Assembly: GCA_016200225.1 (NCBI GenBank)
Contig: JACQFD010000006.1
Location: 62,001 to 126,000, forward strand
Length of the DNA: 64,000 nt
Source: Planctomycetota bacterium
GTDB taxonomy: Bacteria; Planctomycetota; UBA1135; JACQFD01
Direction: 5' to 3'
The number at the start of each line of letters is the position of its first letter. Positions within the stretch are counted from its first letter, which is position 1. The position numbers and the translations under genes were made by a program. This document shows positions 10,475 through 19,815 of the stretch, in pieces. The notes beneath the pieces were generated by a model that ran no database searches, was not told the origin of the DNA, and saw only the letters and a program-made list of their open reading frames with translations.

Positions 10475-11743
10475 TTACGGCACGACTTTTATTGTTGTAA
10501 CGAGCGCGTCGAGCGATCCCGCGCCGCACGCGCGCTGAAGCGAACCGCGGCCTTTCTTAGCGATAAAATTCGAGTTCACGTCGACAGTTCCGTTCCATAA
10601 CATCGAGAGCGACGACGTGCCTCCCGGCGGCGACGGCCAGTTCACCTGCGTCTGCTGCGTCGCGCGAATTTTGTCGGCGGCGTTCTTCTCGATTTCGTAG
10701 CCGTGGAATTGTAATGTTACAGTTTGAAACAGGCTCGCAAAATCGAGCGCATTGTTCGGATCGTCCGTGAATTGTATCGACGACGCGCCCGCGCCCGCGA
10801 AATAGGAGACGACGACGTTTTCTTTAATACTGACCGACGGCGCGCCCGCGCGCGCGACCGTGCCCGTGACTTTCGCCGAAAAACGGACCGGGGAAAACGC
10901 GATCGAAACGGGCGAGCCCGATTGGAGCGGCGGCGGAAGCGCGATCGTTTTTATGAACGATCCGAGGCGCGAGTATACTTTCAATTGTCCGCCCGCGACG
11001 ACGACATAAAGATTCCCGTCGGGGCCGAAACACATATCAAATGCGCTCGATATCGCCGTGAGAACGCCGACGAAAACGCCGTTTTCGTCATACTCCTCGA
11101 TTTGTTCGGATTGCGGCGAAGCGTAAATATCCACGAAAACGTGTCCGTCGGCGGCGATCGTAAGTCTTTGCGCGTAGGGATTCGTTAAATTCGGAGTTAT
11201 TTGTTTGGAAATCGCGCCCGAGGGATCGACGCAAAGAATCTTGCCCTGCTGGCCCGTCGTATACCAATAGCGTCCGTTCGCCGCGATCGCGCCGCCGTAG
11301 AAACCGAAGGCCGCTCCCGGCTGCGACTCGCGGACGAACGCGCCCGCGGGATCGAGTTCCACGAGTTTGCCGGTATTGTAATTTGCAACGAGCCAGTGGC
11401 CGTCGGCCCCCGCGAGCAGCGAAACTGGAGTATCCAATTTTCCGCCGCCGTCGAATTGTTGTACGAGCGCGCCGGCGGAGTCGATTTCCACGACGGCGTT
11501 GCCCGTCGAGAACGTTGCAAACAAATGGCCGTTTCCGCCGAATGCGAGATCGGTGGCGAAGCCGAATCCCTGCGCGGCGATCGCGCGCACGTCGTTGCCG
11601 GCCAGGTCGAGTTCGTGGATCTCGCCCGGCGTGGAATTGTATCCAATAAATATATGATTCGGCGTGAAACCCTGCGCCCGCGCCGTTCCCGCGGCGGCGA
11701 TAATGCAAGCGATCGAAACGAGGCAAAGATTGCGGAATTGCAT
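10475..11743 (-). CDS. Exported beta-propeller (NHL/SMP-30-like) protein
   Basis: A 422-residue exported protein with a clear signal peptide (about 24 residues, cleaved at ARA-Q). It contains repeated propeller blades of the NHL/Vgb-like kind, such as GNGHLFATFSTGNAVVEID, ADGHWLVANYNTGKLVELD and GPDGNLYVVVAGGQLKVYS. A beta-rich C-terminal domain of about 130 residues ends in TTIKVVP. Such propellers mostly bind ligands or other proteins outside the cytoplasm; no catalytic residues are evident. It is the second gene of a two-gene unit with its paralog, 23 bases downstream of it. Function unknown. Confidence 0.75.
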   Translation of the reverse strand: MQFRNLCLVSIACIIAAAGTARAQGFTPNHIFIGYNSTPGEIHELDLAGNDVRAIAAQGFGFATDLAFGGNGHLFATFSTGNAVVEIDSAGALVQQFDGGGKLDTPVSLLAGADGHWLVANYNTGKLVELDPAGAFVRESQPGAAFGFYGGAIAANGRYWYTTGQQGKILCVDPSGAISKQITPNLTNPYAQRLTIAADGHVFVDIYASPQSEQIEEYDENGVFVGVLTAISSAFDMCFGPDGNLYVVVAGGQLKVYSRLGSFIKTIALPPPLQSGSPVSIAFSPVRFSAKVTGTVARAGAPSVSIKENVVVSYFAGAGASSIQFTDDPNNALDFASLFQTVTLQFHGYEIEKNAADKIRATQQTQVNWPSPPGGTSSLSMLWNGTVDVNSNFIAKKGRGSLQRACGAGSLDALVTTIKVVP

Positions 11744-11766
11744 AATGACTTACCTGTTGAAAGTGT

Positions 11767-13029
11767 TTAATTAATTCTGAGAATCGAAGCGATGGTTCCT
11801 ACAAATGCGGCGGCGCCGCTTCCCTCCTGCAGAGTTCCCTTCAGGCGGAGCGGCGAGTAGGCGCCGCCCGCGTCGATCGCGCCCATGGATTGTATACAAA
11901 TCGAGGCGGTGGTGTGCCGGACGGCGGTCGATTGGAATTGCGCGCCGTCGAAGCAGCGCGCGACGGGAGTTTCGCTGACGAAACGGTCGGTTCCGCGAAA
12001 TACAAATAATGTCGACCCGAACAGGCTCGCGAGATCGGCGGTTCCGGGCGCGTTCGCGATTTGTAACATGATCGTGCGCGCGCCTGGAAACACGCTCATC
12101 GTCCCGATCTCGCGCGCGAGTCCCTGCGCGGCCGCGGTCCGCGCGTGCGCGCCGAAAATCCGCACGCTGAAACGAATCGGCGAAATGCAAATTCCGGCGG
12201 GCGTCAGCGCTTGAAAGATGCCGTCCATGAACCGGACGAGAACGCCGAAACTATTCATAACATAGACCCGGATTTGTTGCGAATCGAGAACGTAAATATT
12301 CCCGTCGGGCCCCGGTTGCATCAATACTGGCGAAAGCCAATTCTGGCCCGCGCCCATCACGCGGTCGGTCGCGCCGTCCATCGTAAATACGACAATGCGT
12401 CCGGCGGGCGGTGACAGCGCGTAAAGTTTCGAATCGGCGCCGATGAAGAGGGACGTCGGAGCCACGAGCGACGGATCTGTAAAATCGCGGATTTTGGATC
12501 CGTCGGCGTCGAGTTCCGCCACCGCGTTGCCGCCGGTGGATGTTACAAAAATGTGCCCGTCGGGCGAAATGCAAAGACTGCCCGGCGCGACGAGTCCCGC
12601 CGTGTCGCCGAGATCGCGGACTTTCTGTCCCTGCGCGTCGAATTCTACAATTCGGTCGGGCGACTGCGATGTTACAAAACAATGGCCGTCGGCGCCGAAC
12701 GCGATTCCCGACGGCGCGACGAGGCCCGCGATCGCGCCGAATTCGCCGGATTTCTGGCCGCTGCCGTCGAATTCAATAATCGAAGCGGTGGCTCCGTTGA
12801 TAATAAATAAGTGTCCGTTCGGGCCGAATGCGAGCGCGGCCGCCTGCGCGAGTCCCTGCCCCGTTCCGAATTCGCGGACGAGCATTCCGTTTGGGTCGAA
12901 TTCGCGCACGTAGTCGCCGGACTGCGATGTGCAGAAGTAATGATTTGCCGCGAACTCTTGGGCATAACCCGTTCCCGACAAGACGCACAGCAGCGCGGCG
13001 ACGCAACTCGCCCGTTTCCAAATTCCCAT
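11767..13029 (-). CDS. Exported beta-propeller protein, paralog of its neighbour
   Basis: A 420-residue paralog of the adjacent propeller protein, with the same plan: a signal peptide (MGIWKRASCVAALLCVLSG, cleaved near GYA-Q), five or six blades, and a C-terminal beta domain. The blades contain phrases such as ADGHCFVTSQSPDRIVEFD, SPDGHIFVTSTGGNAVAELD and GPDGNIYVLDSQQIRVY. I start it at the ATG at 13029, because the longer frame to 13131 adds 34 residues with no signal-peptide character. It diverges from the M20 dipeptidase gene, so a promoter should lie between 13030 and 13164. Function unknown; a sensor or binding role at the cell surface is a guess. Confidence 0.75.
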   Translation of the reverse strand: MGIWKRASCVAALLCVLSGTGYAQEFAANHYFCTSQSGDYVREFDPNGMLVREFGTGQGLAQAAALAFGPNGHLFIINGATASIIEFDGSGQKSGEFGAIAGLVAPSGIAFGADGHCFVTSQSPDRIVEFDAQGQKVRDLGDTAGLVAPGSLCISPDGHIFVTSTGGNAVAELDADGSKIRDFTDPSLVAPTSLFIGADSKLYALSPPAGRIVVFTMDGATDRVMGAGQNWLSPVLMQPGPDGNIYVLDSQQIRVYVMNSFGVLVRFMDGIFQALTPAGICISPIRFSVRIFGAHARTAAAQGLAREIGTMSVFPGARTIMLQIANAPGTADLASLFGSTLFVFRGTDRFVSETPVARCFDGAQFQSTAVRHTTASICIQSMGAIDAGGAYSPLRLKGTLQEGSGAAAFVGTIASILRIN

Positions 13030-13164
13030 GGATTCCCACCCCCGCTCTTCTTTCGGTGAAATCGCCCGACAACTTGAGAAAGCGCGCGGAACGCGCGGGG
13101 GGGTGCGATAACATTGCCGATCTCCTTCCAATCAATCGAAAAGCTAACATTACGAATCCACGCC

Positions 13165-14592
13165 ATGGCCGCCCGAAAGTCGAAGTCAACTGAATCGATG
13201 GCGCCGCATGTTGTTGCGGCCGTCCAATATCTGCAAAACAATCTGTCGTCGTTCCGCGCGACGCTCGAAAACCTCGCGCGCATTCCGAGCTGTTCGCATC
13301 CGCCCTCGCCTCCGTCCGAGGTGGAGCGATCGGCGAAGGCGTTCGCGGCGGTCCTCCGCGAAATCGGTTGTCAAAACGTGGAAGTATTAAGATTGCCCGA
13401 TGCGCTGCCGACCGTTTATGGAGAATGGCTCGGGGCGCCCGGCGCGCCAACAGTAGTATTGTACGGACATCATGATATTCAGCCGCCCGGGCGCGCCGAG
13501 AAATGGTTAAGTCCGCCATTTACGCCGACCGAGCGCAACGGCCGCCTGTATGGACGCGGCGTCGTCGACGACAAAGCCGGCTGCATGGTGCACATCGCCG
13601 CGGTCGCTTCTTACTTAAAGAGCGGCGGCCGTTGTCCGGTGAATGTTAAATTCTTCATCGAGGGCGAGGAAGAGATCGGCTCGCCGAATCTCGAGCGGTT
13701 TTTGCATCATTATCGCGATCGCCTCGATGCGGATATTGTAGTTTTAAGCGATACGGCGAACATCGAAACAGGCATTCCGTCGATAACTTATTCGCTGCGC
13801 GGCATCGCGAGCGTCGACGTCGAAGTGAAGGCGCTCGATCATCCGATTCACTCCGGAATGTGGGGCGGGCCGATTCCCGACCCGAATCAGGCGCTCGCGA
13901 AACTGCTCGCGGGCCTCGTCAAACCGAACGGACAATTGGATATTCCCGGACTTTACGAAAAAGTGCGCAAACCTACAAAAAAGGAGCGCGACCGGCTGAA
14001 GAAAATACCTTTTAACAAAAATCGGTTCATGAAGGATTCCGGCCTTCTCAAGGGCGCGCAACTCGGCGGCGAGAAGGGTTTCACCGTTTATGAACAATTG
14101 TGGATGCGCCCCGCGCTGACGATCATCGCGACCGAATCGCATGTATTCGAGGGATCGTCCAATCAAATCGTCGATTCGGCGCGCGCGCGGTTATCGTTAA
14201 GAATCGTGCCGAATATCAAGCCCGAGGAGGCGACGAAATTATTAGTAAAACGCCTCCAGCGCGAAAAACCGCTCGGATGCAATGTTACCGTGACGCCCCA
14301 CGAGGGCACGACGTGGTGGATCACGGATCCCGAAGGTCCCGCGTTCGAAGCCGCGCGCCGCGCGCTCACCGCCGGATACGGCGAGGAATGCACGATGATC
14401 GGCGCGGGCGGCACGATCGGATTCGTAAAACCGTTTGTCGATATATTGAAGGGAGCGCCGGCGCTTTTGTTAGGTCTCGAGGATCCGATTTGCAACGCGC
14501 ACTCGGAAAATGAATCCTTACATTTAGGAGACTGGCTGAAAGGCATGAAGGGGGCGATTTATTTATATGAAGAATTGTCGAAGATTAAGTAG
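13165..14592 (+). CDS. M20-family dipeptidase
   Basis: A 475-residue metallopeptidase of the M20 family (carnosinase/DapE-like dipeptidase branch). It removes residues from dipeptides or short peptides with a two-zinc centre. Visible ligands and catalytic residues: YGHHDIQP (first His and Asp), YGRGVVDDKAG (bridging Asp), EGEEEIGSP (catalytic and ligand Glu pair) and, near the C-terminus, the final His in CNAHSENE. The lid domain lies at about 215-370. Start: the ATG at 13165; an upstream ATG at 13114 would add a poor extension. It heads the plus-strand run that continues into the SGNH genes, 12 bases ahead of the next start. Confidence 0.92.
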   Translation: MAARKSKSTESMAPHVVAAVQYLQNNLSSFRATLENLARIPSCSHPPSPPSEVERSAKAFAAVLREIGCQNVEVLRLPDALPTVYGEWLGAPGAPTVVLYGHHDIQPPGRAEKWLSPPFTPTERNGRLYGRGVVDDKAGCMVHIAAVASYLKSGGRCPVNVKFFIEGEEEIGSPNLERFLHHYRDRLDADIVVLSDTANIETGIPSITYSLRGIASVDVEVKALDHPIHSGMWGGPIPDPNQALAKLLAGLVKPNGQLDIPGLYEKVRKPTKKERDRLKKIPFNKNRFMKDSGLLKGAQLGGEKGFTVYEQLWMRPALTIIATESHVFEGSSNQIVDSARARLSLRIVPNIKPEEATKLLVKRLQREKPLGCNVTVTPHEGTTWWITDPEGPAFEAARRALTAGYGEECTMIGAGGTIGFVKPFVDILKGAPALLLGLEDPICNAHSENESLHLGDWLKGMKGAIYLYEELSKIK

Positions 14593-14604
14593 AAGCGGCT
14601 TGAT

Positions 14605-15684
14605 ATGCGCGCGCCCGCCGCGCCTGCGCGATCGAACTTGACATCCGTAAAGACGATCTTCGTAAAGATTCTCGGCCGGATTCTGCCGGCCGTTTTGATT
14701 CTTTACAGCGGGTTGTTTTTTTATTTGGAGTATTCCGGCAAGCGCCCGCCGCTGCGGGTGCCGGTGAAGTCCACGCAGTTGACGGAAGCGGATTTCTTCG
14801 AGGGCGCGGCCGAAATGTTGGATCTTTCGCCCGAGACGCTCTGGAAACCGAAACCCGGCGCGATGGGAAGTTATGTAGCATTCAATCGCGGCGGTTTTCG
14901 CGCGCGCACGAGCGCGCCGGCGGCGCGGACTCCCGGATCGTCGTTCACGCGCGTCGCCGTCCTTGGAGACGGCGCGGCGCTCGGTTCCAACGTGATCGAA
15001 CCGGGCAGCTGGGCCGCGATCCTCGAATCGTTAATGTTAGCGAACGGGATCCCCGGGGAGCTGTTTAATTTTGGAGTCCCCGGATTCACGGCCGTACAGG
15101 GCGCAATGTACGCAAAATGGGTTCTTAAAGAATACGAACCCGATTTATTATTAATTTGCTTCGGCGGCTACCACGACTGCGAGCCGTCGCTCAACGGCGC
15201 GAGCGATCGCGAACTCATCGCGAAGCACTCCGATTTGTTTCATCGCGCTCGAATATTTATGTTTCGTTTCGGCGTCGCGCGATGGGCCATGGGGGACTTC
15301 GAATTCGGAGATGCCCCGCCCGTCGCGGCGCGTGCGCGCGCGACGCCGGAGGAGTTTCGATCGGCGATCGCCGAAATCGTTCGTATACAAAAAACGCGCG
15401 GCGGTCGTTGCGCGATCGTTCTGCCCGCATTCAGCGCGGGTGTCGACGAGAAGAGACCCGATCTGAAGTCATGCGCGGCGGCCGCTCGCGCTGTCGCGGA
15501 GTCGGAGGGCGTTCCATGCATCGATGTCAACGACATGGTGCGCGCGTGGAACCCGCCGGTCCCGACCGCGTTCTTCGATTCTGAAATTCACTATTCCGCG
15601 GCGGCCATGCAGGCGGTCGCCGAATTCATCGGCGTGAGTCTGCGCGACGGGAAAATGTTCGAATCTCCGCCGAAGAATAAATAA
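14605..15684 (+). CDS. SGNH-like protein lacking catalytic Ser and Asn (type A, copy 1)
   Basis: A 359-residue protein with an N-terminal membrane anchor (about residues 20-45) and an extracytoplasmic domain of the SGNH/GDSL hydrolase fold. The usual block I GDS is changed to GDG (VLGDGAALG), removing the nucleophile. Block II keeps Gly (FGVPGFTAVQG). Block III has GGYHD where G-x-N is expected. Block V reads FDSEIHYS, with one residue too many between Asp and His. It therefore looks like a non-hydrolytic pseudoenzyme. It lies 7 bases ahead of an intact SGNH protein, and the same order recurs at 17.6-19.8 kb. Confidence 0.7.
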   Translation: MRAPAAPARSNLTSVKTIFVKILGRILPAVLILYSGLFFYLEYSGKRPPLRVPVKSTQLTEADFFEGAAEMLDLSPETLWKPKPGAMGSYVAFNRGGFRARTSAPAARTPGSSFTRVAVLGDGAALGSNVIEPGSWAAILESLMLANGIPGELFNFGVPGFTAVQGAMYAKWVLKEYEPDLLLICFGGYHDCEPSLNGASDRELIAKHSDLFHRARIFMFRFGVARWAMGDFEFGDAPPVAARARATPEEFRSAIAEIVRIQKTRGGRCAIVLPAFSAGVDEKRPDLKSCAAAARAVAESEGVPCIDVNDMVRAWNPPVPTAFFDSEIHYSAAAMQAVAEFIGVSLRDGKMFESPPKNK

Positions 15685-15691
15685 TTTAACG

Positions 15692-16735
15692 ATGCACGCG
15701 CGCCCATTCGTGAAGAAATGTATGGTTTCGGCGGCATCGCTCATGATCGCGTACGCGCTCGCGTCGACGTTGATCGAGTGTTGCGCGAACGTGTCGCCGC
15801 CGGTGCCGCCGATCGCATTTTGGGGCCGTTTCGCCGACGAGCAATTTTTCCGCGCGCGGAATCCGCAATTCCGTCCGAATTTCGAATGGTTTTTCGAGCC
15901 GAATCCGGGAGCCGAATTCTGCGGCGGAATTATTAATGAAGACGGATATCGGGGACGCGTTTTTACAAAAGAAAAAACCGCGCGCAACCGCATCTTAACA
16001 TTGGGCGATTCGTCGACGATGGGATTCGGCGTTCCCGATCGCGAGTGCTGGCCGCGCGTTCTCGAATCGTTATTGAGAGCCGCCGGCAAGGACGCGGAAG
16101 TCGTCAATCTCGGATGCGTGGGGTTCAGCGCGTACCAGGGAGAATTGTTATTTAAAGGAAAGGGTCAATATTATCATCCAGATATTGTAATAACCGCGTT
16201 CGGCGCCATCAACGAATCGTTTCCGTGCGAACTTGGCGTCGACCAGCACGACAAAGCGCGCATTCTCGCGACGAAGAGTTATCAAATAAACCGGTTCCTG
16301 GACCGGTTCCTCATATTCCGGTGGCTGAAGGGTCCGCGGCCCATTTATATCGGTTCGCACGCGAAGGAAGAGAAGACTCCAAACCTTTCCCCCGCGCAGT
16401 TCGAGGAGGCCATTCTCAATATTGTAAACATTCAACGCGCCGCCGGCCTCCACTGCGTCGTCGTGAATCCGCCGCGGCGCGTGCATTCCGAACTCGACCA
16501 TCCGACGGCCAAGGATTATACAGAAACTATTTATAAAATAACAAAAGACGGATCGATTCCGCTCGCGGATGTCTATAAATTATTCCGCTCGCGCGAGCCG
16601 GAATATTCCGATCGTTTTCACGCGCCGCCGGGCGACGCCTGGTACCTCGATTCGGTGCATCCCTCCGCGGCCGGCCATGCGAAGTATGCGGAACTCGTCG
16701 CGAACGTCCTTCTGGAACATTCGTTTTTAAGGTAA
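15692..16735 (+). CDS. SGNH/GDSL hydrolase, intact active site (type B, copy 1)
   Basis: A 347-residue protein with an N-terminal hydrophobic anchor (about 10-30) and a complete SGNH active site. Block I is [10 protein letters not shown], block [13 protein letters not shown], block [11 protein letters not shown] (oxyanion Asn) and block [12 protein letters not shown] (Asp-x-x-His). It is expected to be a periplasmic or surface esterase, lipase or carbohydrate O-deacetylase; which is unknown. A conserved stretch ahead of the active site ([14 protein letters not shown]) recurs almost unchanged in the second B protein at 18.75 kb. It follows the Ser-less type A protein by 7 bases and precedes the pseudouridine synthase gene by 13. 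Confidence 0.82.
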   Translation: MHARPFVKKCMVSAASLMIAYALASTLIECCANVSPPVPPIAFWGRFADEQFFRARNPQFRPNFEWFFEPNPGAEFCGGIINEDGYRGRVFTKEKTARNRILTLGDSSTMGFGVPDRECWPRVLESLLRAAGKDAEVVNLGCVGFSAYQGELLFKGKGQYYHPDIVITAFGAINESFPCELGVDQHDKARILATKSYQINRFLDRFLIFRWLKGPRPIYIGSHAKEEKTPNLSPAQFEEAILNIVNIQRAAGLHCVVVNPPRRVHSELDHPTAKDYTETIYKITKDGSIPLADVYKLFRSREPEYSDRFHAPPGDAWYLDSVHPSAAGHAKYAELVANVLLEHSFLR

Positions 16736-16748
16736 ACTGTGGTTCGAA

Positions 16749-17609
16749 ATGACAAAACGACCCTCCGCAAAATTTGTATCGCTCGCGCGCGCCATGTCGA
16801 AGCTCGGCATCGCGTCGCGTTCGGTCAGCCAGGAGATGATCGTGTCGGGCCGCGTGAGCGTGAACGGCAGGATTCAGCGCGATCCGGACGCCTGGGTCGT
16901 CATGTCCAAGACCAAGATCAAAGTGGACGGGAAGTCGACGCACCAAGGGGCGAAAATTTATTTCGCGATGAACAAACCCGTTGGATTTGTAACAACGCGC
17001 AGCGACGAGCACGGGCGACGCACCGTTTATGAACTATTGCCGGCGGGGGCGCCGACGGTGTTTCCGGTGGGCCGCCTCGATATGGATACTTCCGGATTGT
17101 TATTATTTACAAACGATACGCAATGGGGGGAATCGATCGCGGGCGCGCAACACCGCGTCGCGAAACGTTATCGAGTCCGCGTCGATGCGCCGCTCTTGGG
17201 CCAAAAACGCGCCGCGCTGGAGCGGCCGATCGCGCTCGAAGGCGAGGAGCCGCTGCGCCCCGGAAAAGTAAAGACCGTCGCGAAGGACGGGCTCGAATTT
17301 GATATATCAATTACCGAAGGCAGGAACCGCCAGATTCGCCGGATGTGCGAAGCTGTCGGCATCCAGGTGGTTTCGCTGCGGCGCGTCGCGATCGGCAGCG
17401 TCGGCCTCGGCACGATTCCGGAGGGGCGCACGCGCGAACTTACATTTGACGAAGTCGCGTCCTTCGCGCTCGCGCGCGAAGCGGCGGAGGCCCGCGGCAG
17501 TCGCCGCGGTTCCGGCAGTGGCGGTTCCGGCAGTGGCGATTCCGGCCGTGACGATTCCGGCCGTGGCGATGTTACTCATCGCAATGCGACCCGTGGCGGC
17601 CGCAACTAA
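16749..17609 (+). CDS. RsuA/RluB-type pseudouridine synthase
   Basis: A 286-residue enzyme that isomerises uridine to pseudouridine in ribosomal RNA. An S4 RNA-binding domain fills about residues 12-70 ([20 protein letters not shown] onward). The catalytic domain follows, with [17 protein letters not shown] carrying the catalytic Asp, and [12 protein letters not shown] near the end. This matches RsuA/RluB/RluE rather than RluA. The position modified (16S or 23S) cannot be read from sequence. The last 35 residues are a Gly/Ser/Asp/Arg low-complexity tail encoded partly by a 15-base tandem repeat. The gene overlaps the next SGNH-like gene by 26 bases. Confidence 0.9.
   Translation: MTKRPSAKFVSLARAMSKLGIASRSVSQEMIVSGRVSVNGRIQRDPDAWVVMSKTKIKVDGKSTHQGAKIYFAMNKPVGFVTTRSDEHGRRTVYELLPAGAPTVFPVGRLDMDTSGLLLFTNDTQWGESIAGAQHRVAKRYRVRVDAPLLGQKRAALERPIALEGEEPLRPGKVKTVAKDGLEFDISITEGRNRQIRRMCEAVGIQVVSLRRVAIGSVGLGTIPEGRTRELTFDEVASFALAREAAEARGSRRGSGSGGSGSGDSGRDDSGRGDVTHRNATRGGRN
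17514..17573. repeat. Four-copy 15-base tandem repeat
   Basis: Four consecutive 15-base units, each close to GGCAGTGGCGATTCC, at 17514, 17529, 17544 and 17559. They encode the [14 protein letters not shown] tail of the pseudouridine synthase and end 10 bases before the preferred start of the next gene. Copy number is a multiple of five codons, so changes keep the frame. Confidence 0.85.
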
Positions 17610-18744
17610 TAATAACGGCGTGTTCCGGCGATGGGCGCGCCGGTTGTTTTTACTGTTATTAATACTTTTTCCGGCGTACGGACTCGCCGACCTGCTCGTC
17701 GAGGCGATGCAATGGTCTCCGGCTCCGACGCGGCTGCCGCCTTCCTGGGCGCAATCGGAATCGGAAATCACGCGCACCGAATCGGGCATACTACAATTCA
17801 GTCCGGAACTGCTCTGGCGGCTTCGCCCCGGCGCGCGGTATGAGTTATTACAAATAAACCGCGACGGATTTCACGGGCCCGAGATCCCAACGATAAAATC
17901 CGATGCCACGCGCATCGCCGTGCTCGGCGACGGCGCCTCGTTCGGCGCGGGCCGGGCGATGAACCGCGACGAGGCGTGGCCGCGCCTTCTGGATACGCGA
18001 CTTCGGAATTGGATGCTCGGCCGGCGGCGCGAGAGCGTCCAAAGCGATCCGGCGGCCGGCGAACCGCCGGAGATTATTAATTTTAGCGTTCCATGTTACA
18101 GTTCGGCGCAAGCGCTCGCGTTTTTCCGCTCACGCGGCCGCGATTGGACGCCGGATATCTGTATCGTGAGTTTGACCGGGTTCGAGGACGCCGCTCCGGT
18201 CGAACCGGGGAGATCCGACGCGGAAGAAATGATACAATCGGCGCGCGTCGGCGAAAGAATCTATAGATTTATCGATCGATTCTTATTATTAAGATTCACG
18301 CGCGACGCGGTCGCCGCGAACCGCCTCTCGCGCACGGCCAGCCGCGCTTCGATCGAAAAACACGTCGCGGTTCCGCGCGCGACCGCCGCCGAATTCGAAT
18401 CCAATCTCGCCGCGATCGCGGCGATCGAACGCGAATGGGGAGGCACGGCGATATTTTTACAAATGCCGCGCCCTTCCAAAGTTTACGGAAAGAATCTCGA
18501 TCTCGCGGATTATGACAATGCGCGCGAACAGGCCGCGAGAAAATCCGGCGCGGCCGTTTACAACTTGAATGCAATAAACCCCGGCCCGTCGGGCGGCGGC
18601 GCGGATCCGAAATCGGGAACGAAGGAGGATCTCCTCCTCGACGCGAGCCACCCTACTCCCGCGGGCCATCAGATGATTGCAAATGAAGTGGCGCGTTTTC
18701 TCGAGAGCGGCGGTTCCCTCGTTCGCAAGCCGCGGGGGAGGTAG
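17584..18744 (+). CDS. SGNH-like protein lacking catalytic Ser and Asn (type A, copy 2)
   Basis: A 386-residue relative of the type A protein at 14.6 kb. The N-terminus carries a basic stretch and a membrane anchor ([20 protein letters not shown]). Block I is VLGDGASFG, with Gly in place of the catalytic Ser. Block II is SVPCYSSAQ, without the usual Gly. Block III is LTGFEDAAP, without Asn. Block V ([11 protein letters not shown]) is intact, so the Asp-His pair remains without a nucleophile. Start: the ATG at 17584, overlapping the pseudouridine synthase end by 26 bases; an ATG at 17569 is also possible. It ends 7 bases before the intact type B protein. Confidence 0.68.
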   Translation: MRPVAAATNNNGVFRRWARRLFLLLLILFPAYGLADLLVEAMQWSPAPTRLPPSWAQSESEITRTESGILQFSPELLWRLRPGARYELLQINRDGFHGPEIPTIKSDATRIAVLGDGASFGAGRAMNRDEAWPRLLDTRLRNWMLGRRRESVQSDPAAGEPPEIINFSVPCYSSAQALAFFRSRGRDWTPDICIVSLTGFEDAAPVEPGRSDAEEMIQSARVGERIYRFIDRFLLLRFTRDAVAANRLSRTASRASIEKHVAVPRATAAEFESNLAAIAAIEREWGGTAIFLQMPRPSKVYGKNLDLADYDNAREQAARKSGAAVYNLNAINPGPSGGGADPKSGTKEDLLLDASHPTPAGHQMIANEVARFLESGGSLVRKPRGR

Positions 18745-18751
18745 AATCGAG

Positions 18752-19789
18752 ATGCGCCGGTTTATCGCTAAATTATCCATTTCGCTCGCGGCGATTTTAA
18801 TATTTCTGACGATTACGAATTTACTATTGGATTTCACGCAGGCGGCGCCTCCCGTTTCGCCGCCGATGCAAATCTGGGGCACGGGCGAAGATCAGAATTT
18901 TGGCGTTCCCGGCGCGTCCTTTCGTTTCCATCCGGTGTGGTTTTGGGAACCGAATCCCGGCGGAATATACAACGACGAGTTTATTAATGAAGACGGCTAT
19001 CGCGGAAAAATATTTACAAAGGAAAAATCGGCGAATATCAGAATCGCCGCGCTTGGCGACTCCTCGACGATGGGCTATGGGGTCCGCGAGGCCGACGCGT
19101 GGCCGCGCCTCCTCGAAAGCGAACTGCGTACGCGCGGCGTCGGCGCGGAAGTTATCAATTTCGGATGCGTCGGATACACCGTTCATCAGGGTTTTGAATT
19201 GTATAAAGGGCGCGTCGCGGCCTACCATCCGGATATCGTTTGTATTGCCTTCGGCGCGATCAACGAACATTTCCAGCCGGCCGGCGGAACCGATGATTTT
19301 ACAAAAGCCGGAATTCTCAAGTCGTCGAAATATGGAATCTATTCTTTCTTTTCGCGCTTTCGAATGTTTCGATGGATGGAGCGGGCGGCGGGGGCGCGCG
19401 ATTCGCTTCGGGCGGCGACGGTCTCTTCGGGCGGCGATCGGGATGGGCGGCCCAACATGCGCGTCTCGCCTTCGGAAATGGAGGCGATTCTCGAGCATTG
19501 GACGGAGACCGCGCGCGGCGAGGGGCGAAAAGTAATTTTTATCCATCCGCCGCGGACGATCGATTACGAAAAGAAATCGCCGGTTATTTTACAATTTTCG
19601 TCCGCTGTGCGCAGCGCGGCCGATTTGTTAAAAGTGCCCGTCGCCGATGTGAATGCACAATTTCATGCGCATGAACAATCCGGCGGGCGCGACTGGCTTC
19701 TCGATTCGGTGCATCCGACTCCGGAAGGCCACCTCGCCTACGCGCGTTGCGTGCTCGAAGCGATCGCGTCGGCCGGATGGTTAAAATAA
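18752..19789 (+). CDS. SGNH/GDSL hydrolase, intact active site (type B, copy 2)
   Basis: A 345-residue close relative of the 15.7 kb protein, with an N-terminal anchor (about 8-28) and the full set of SGNH motifs: [30 protein letters not shown] and LDSVHPTPEGH. The region ahead of the active site (NEDGYRGKIFTKEK) matches its paralog. Predicted to be an exported esterase or deacetylase anchored in the membrane. The start at 18752 has GGGGAGG upstream; the longer frame adds 25 unlikely residues. It is the last gene of the plus-strand run and ends 26 bases from the converging greA. Confidence 0.82.
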   Translation: MRRFIAKLSISLAAILIFLTITNLLLDFTQAAPPVSPPMQIWGTGEDQNFGVPGASFRFHPVWFWEPNPGGIYNDEFINEDGYRGKIFTKEKSANIRIAALGDSSTMGYGVREADAWPRLLESELRTRGVGAEVINFGCVGYTVHQGFELYKGRVAAYHPDIVCIAFGAINEHFQPAGGTDDFTKAGILKSSKYGIYSFFSRFRMFRWMERAAGARDSLRAATVSSGGDRDGRPNMRVSPSEMEAILEHWTETARGEGRKVIFIHPPRTIDYEKKSPVILQFSSAVRSAADLLKVPVADVNAQFHAHEQSGGRDWLLDSVHPTPEGHLAYARCVLEAIASAGWLK

Positions 19790-19815
19790 ACGATCGACGC
19801 GCGCCGGAGAATTTG

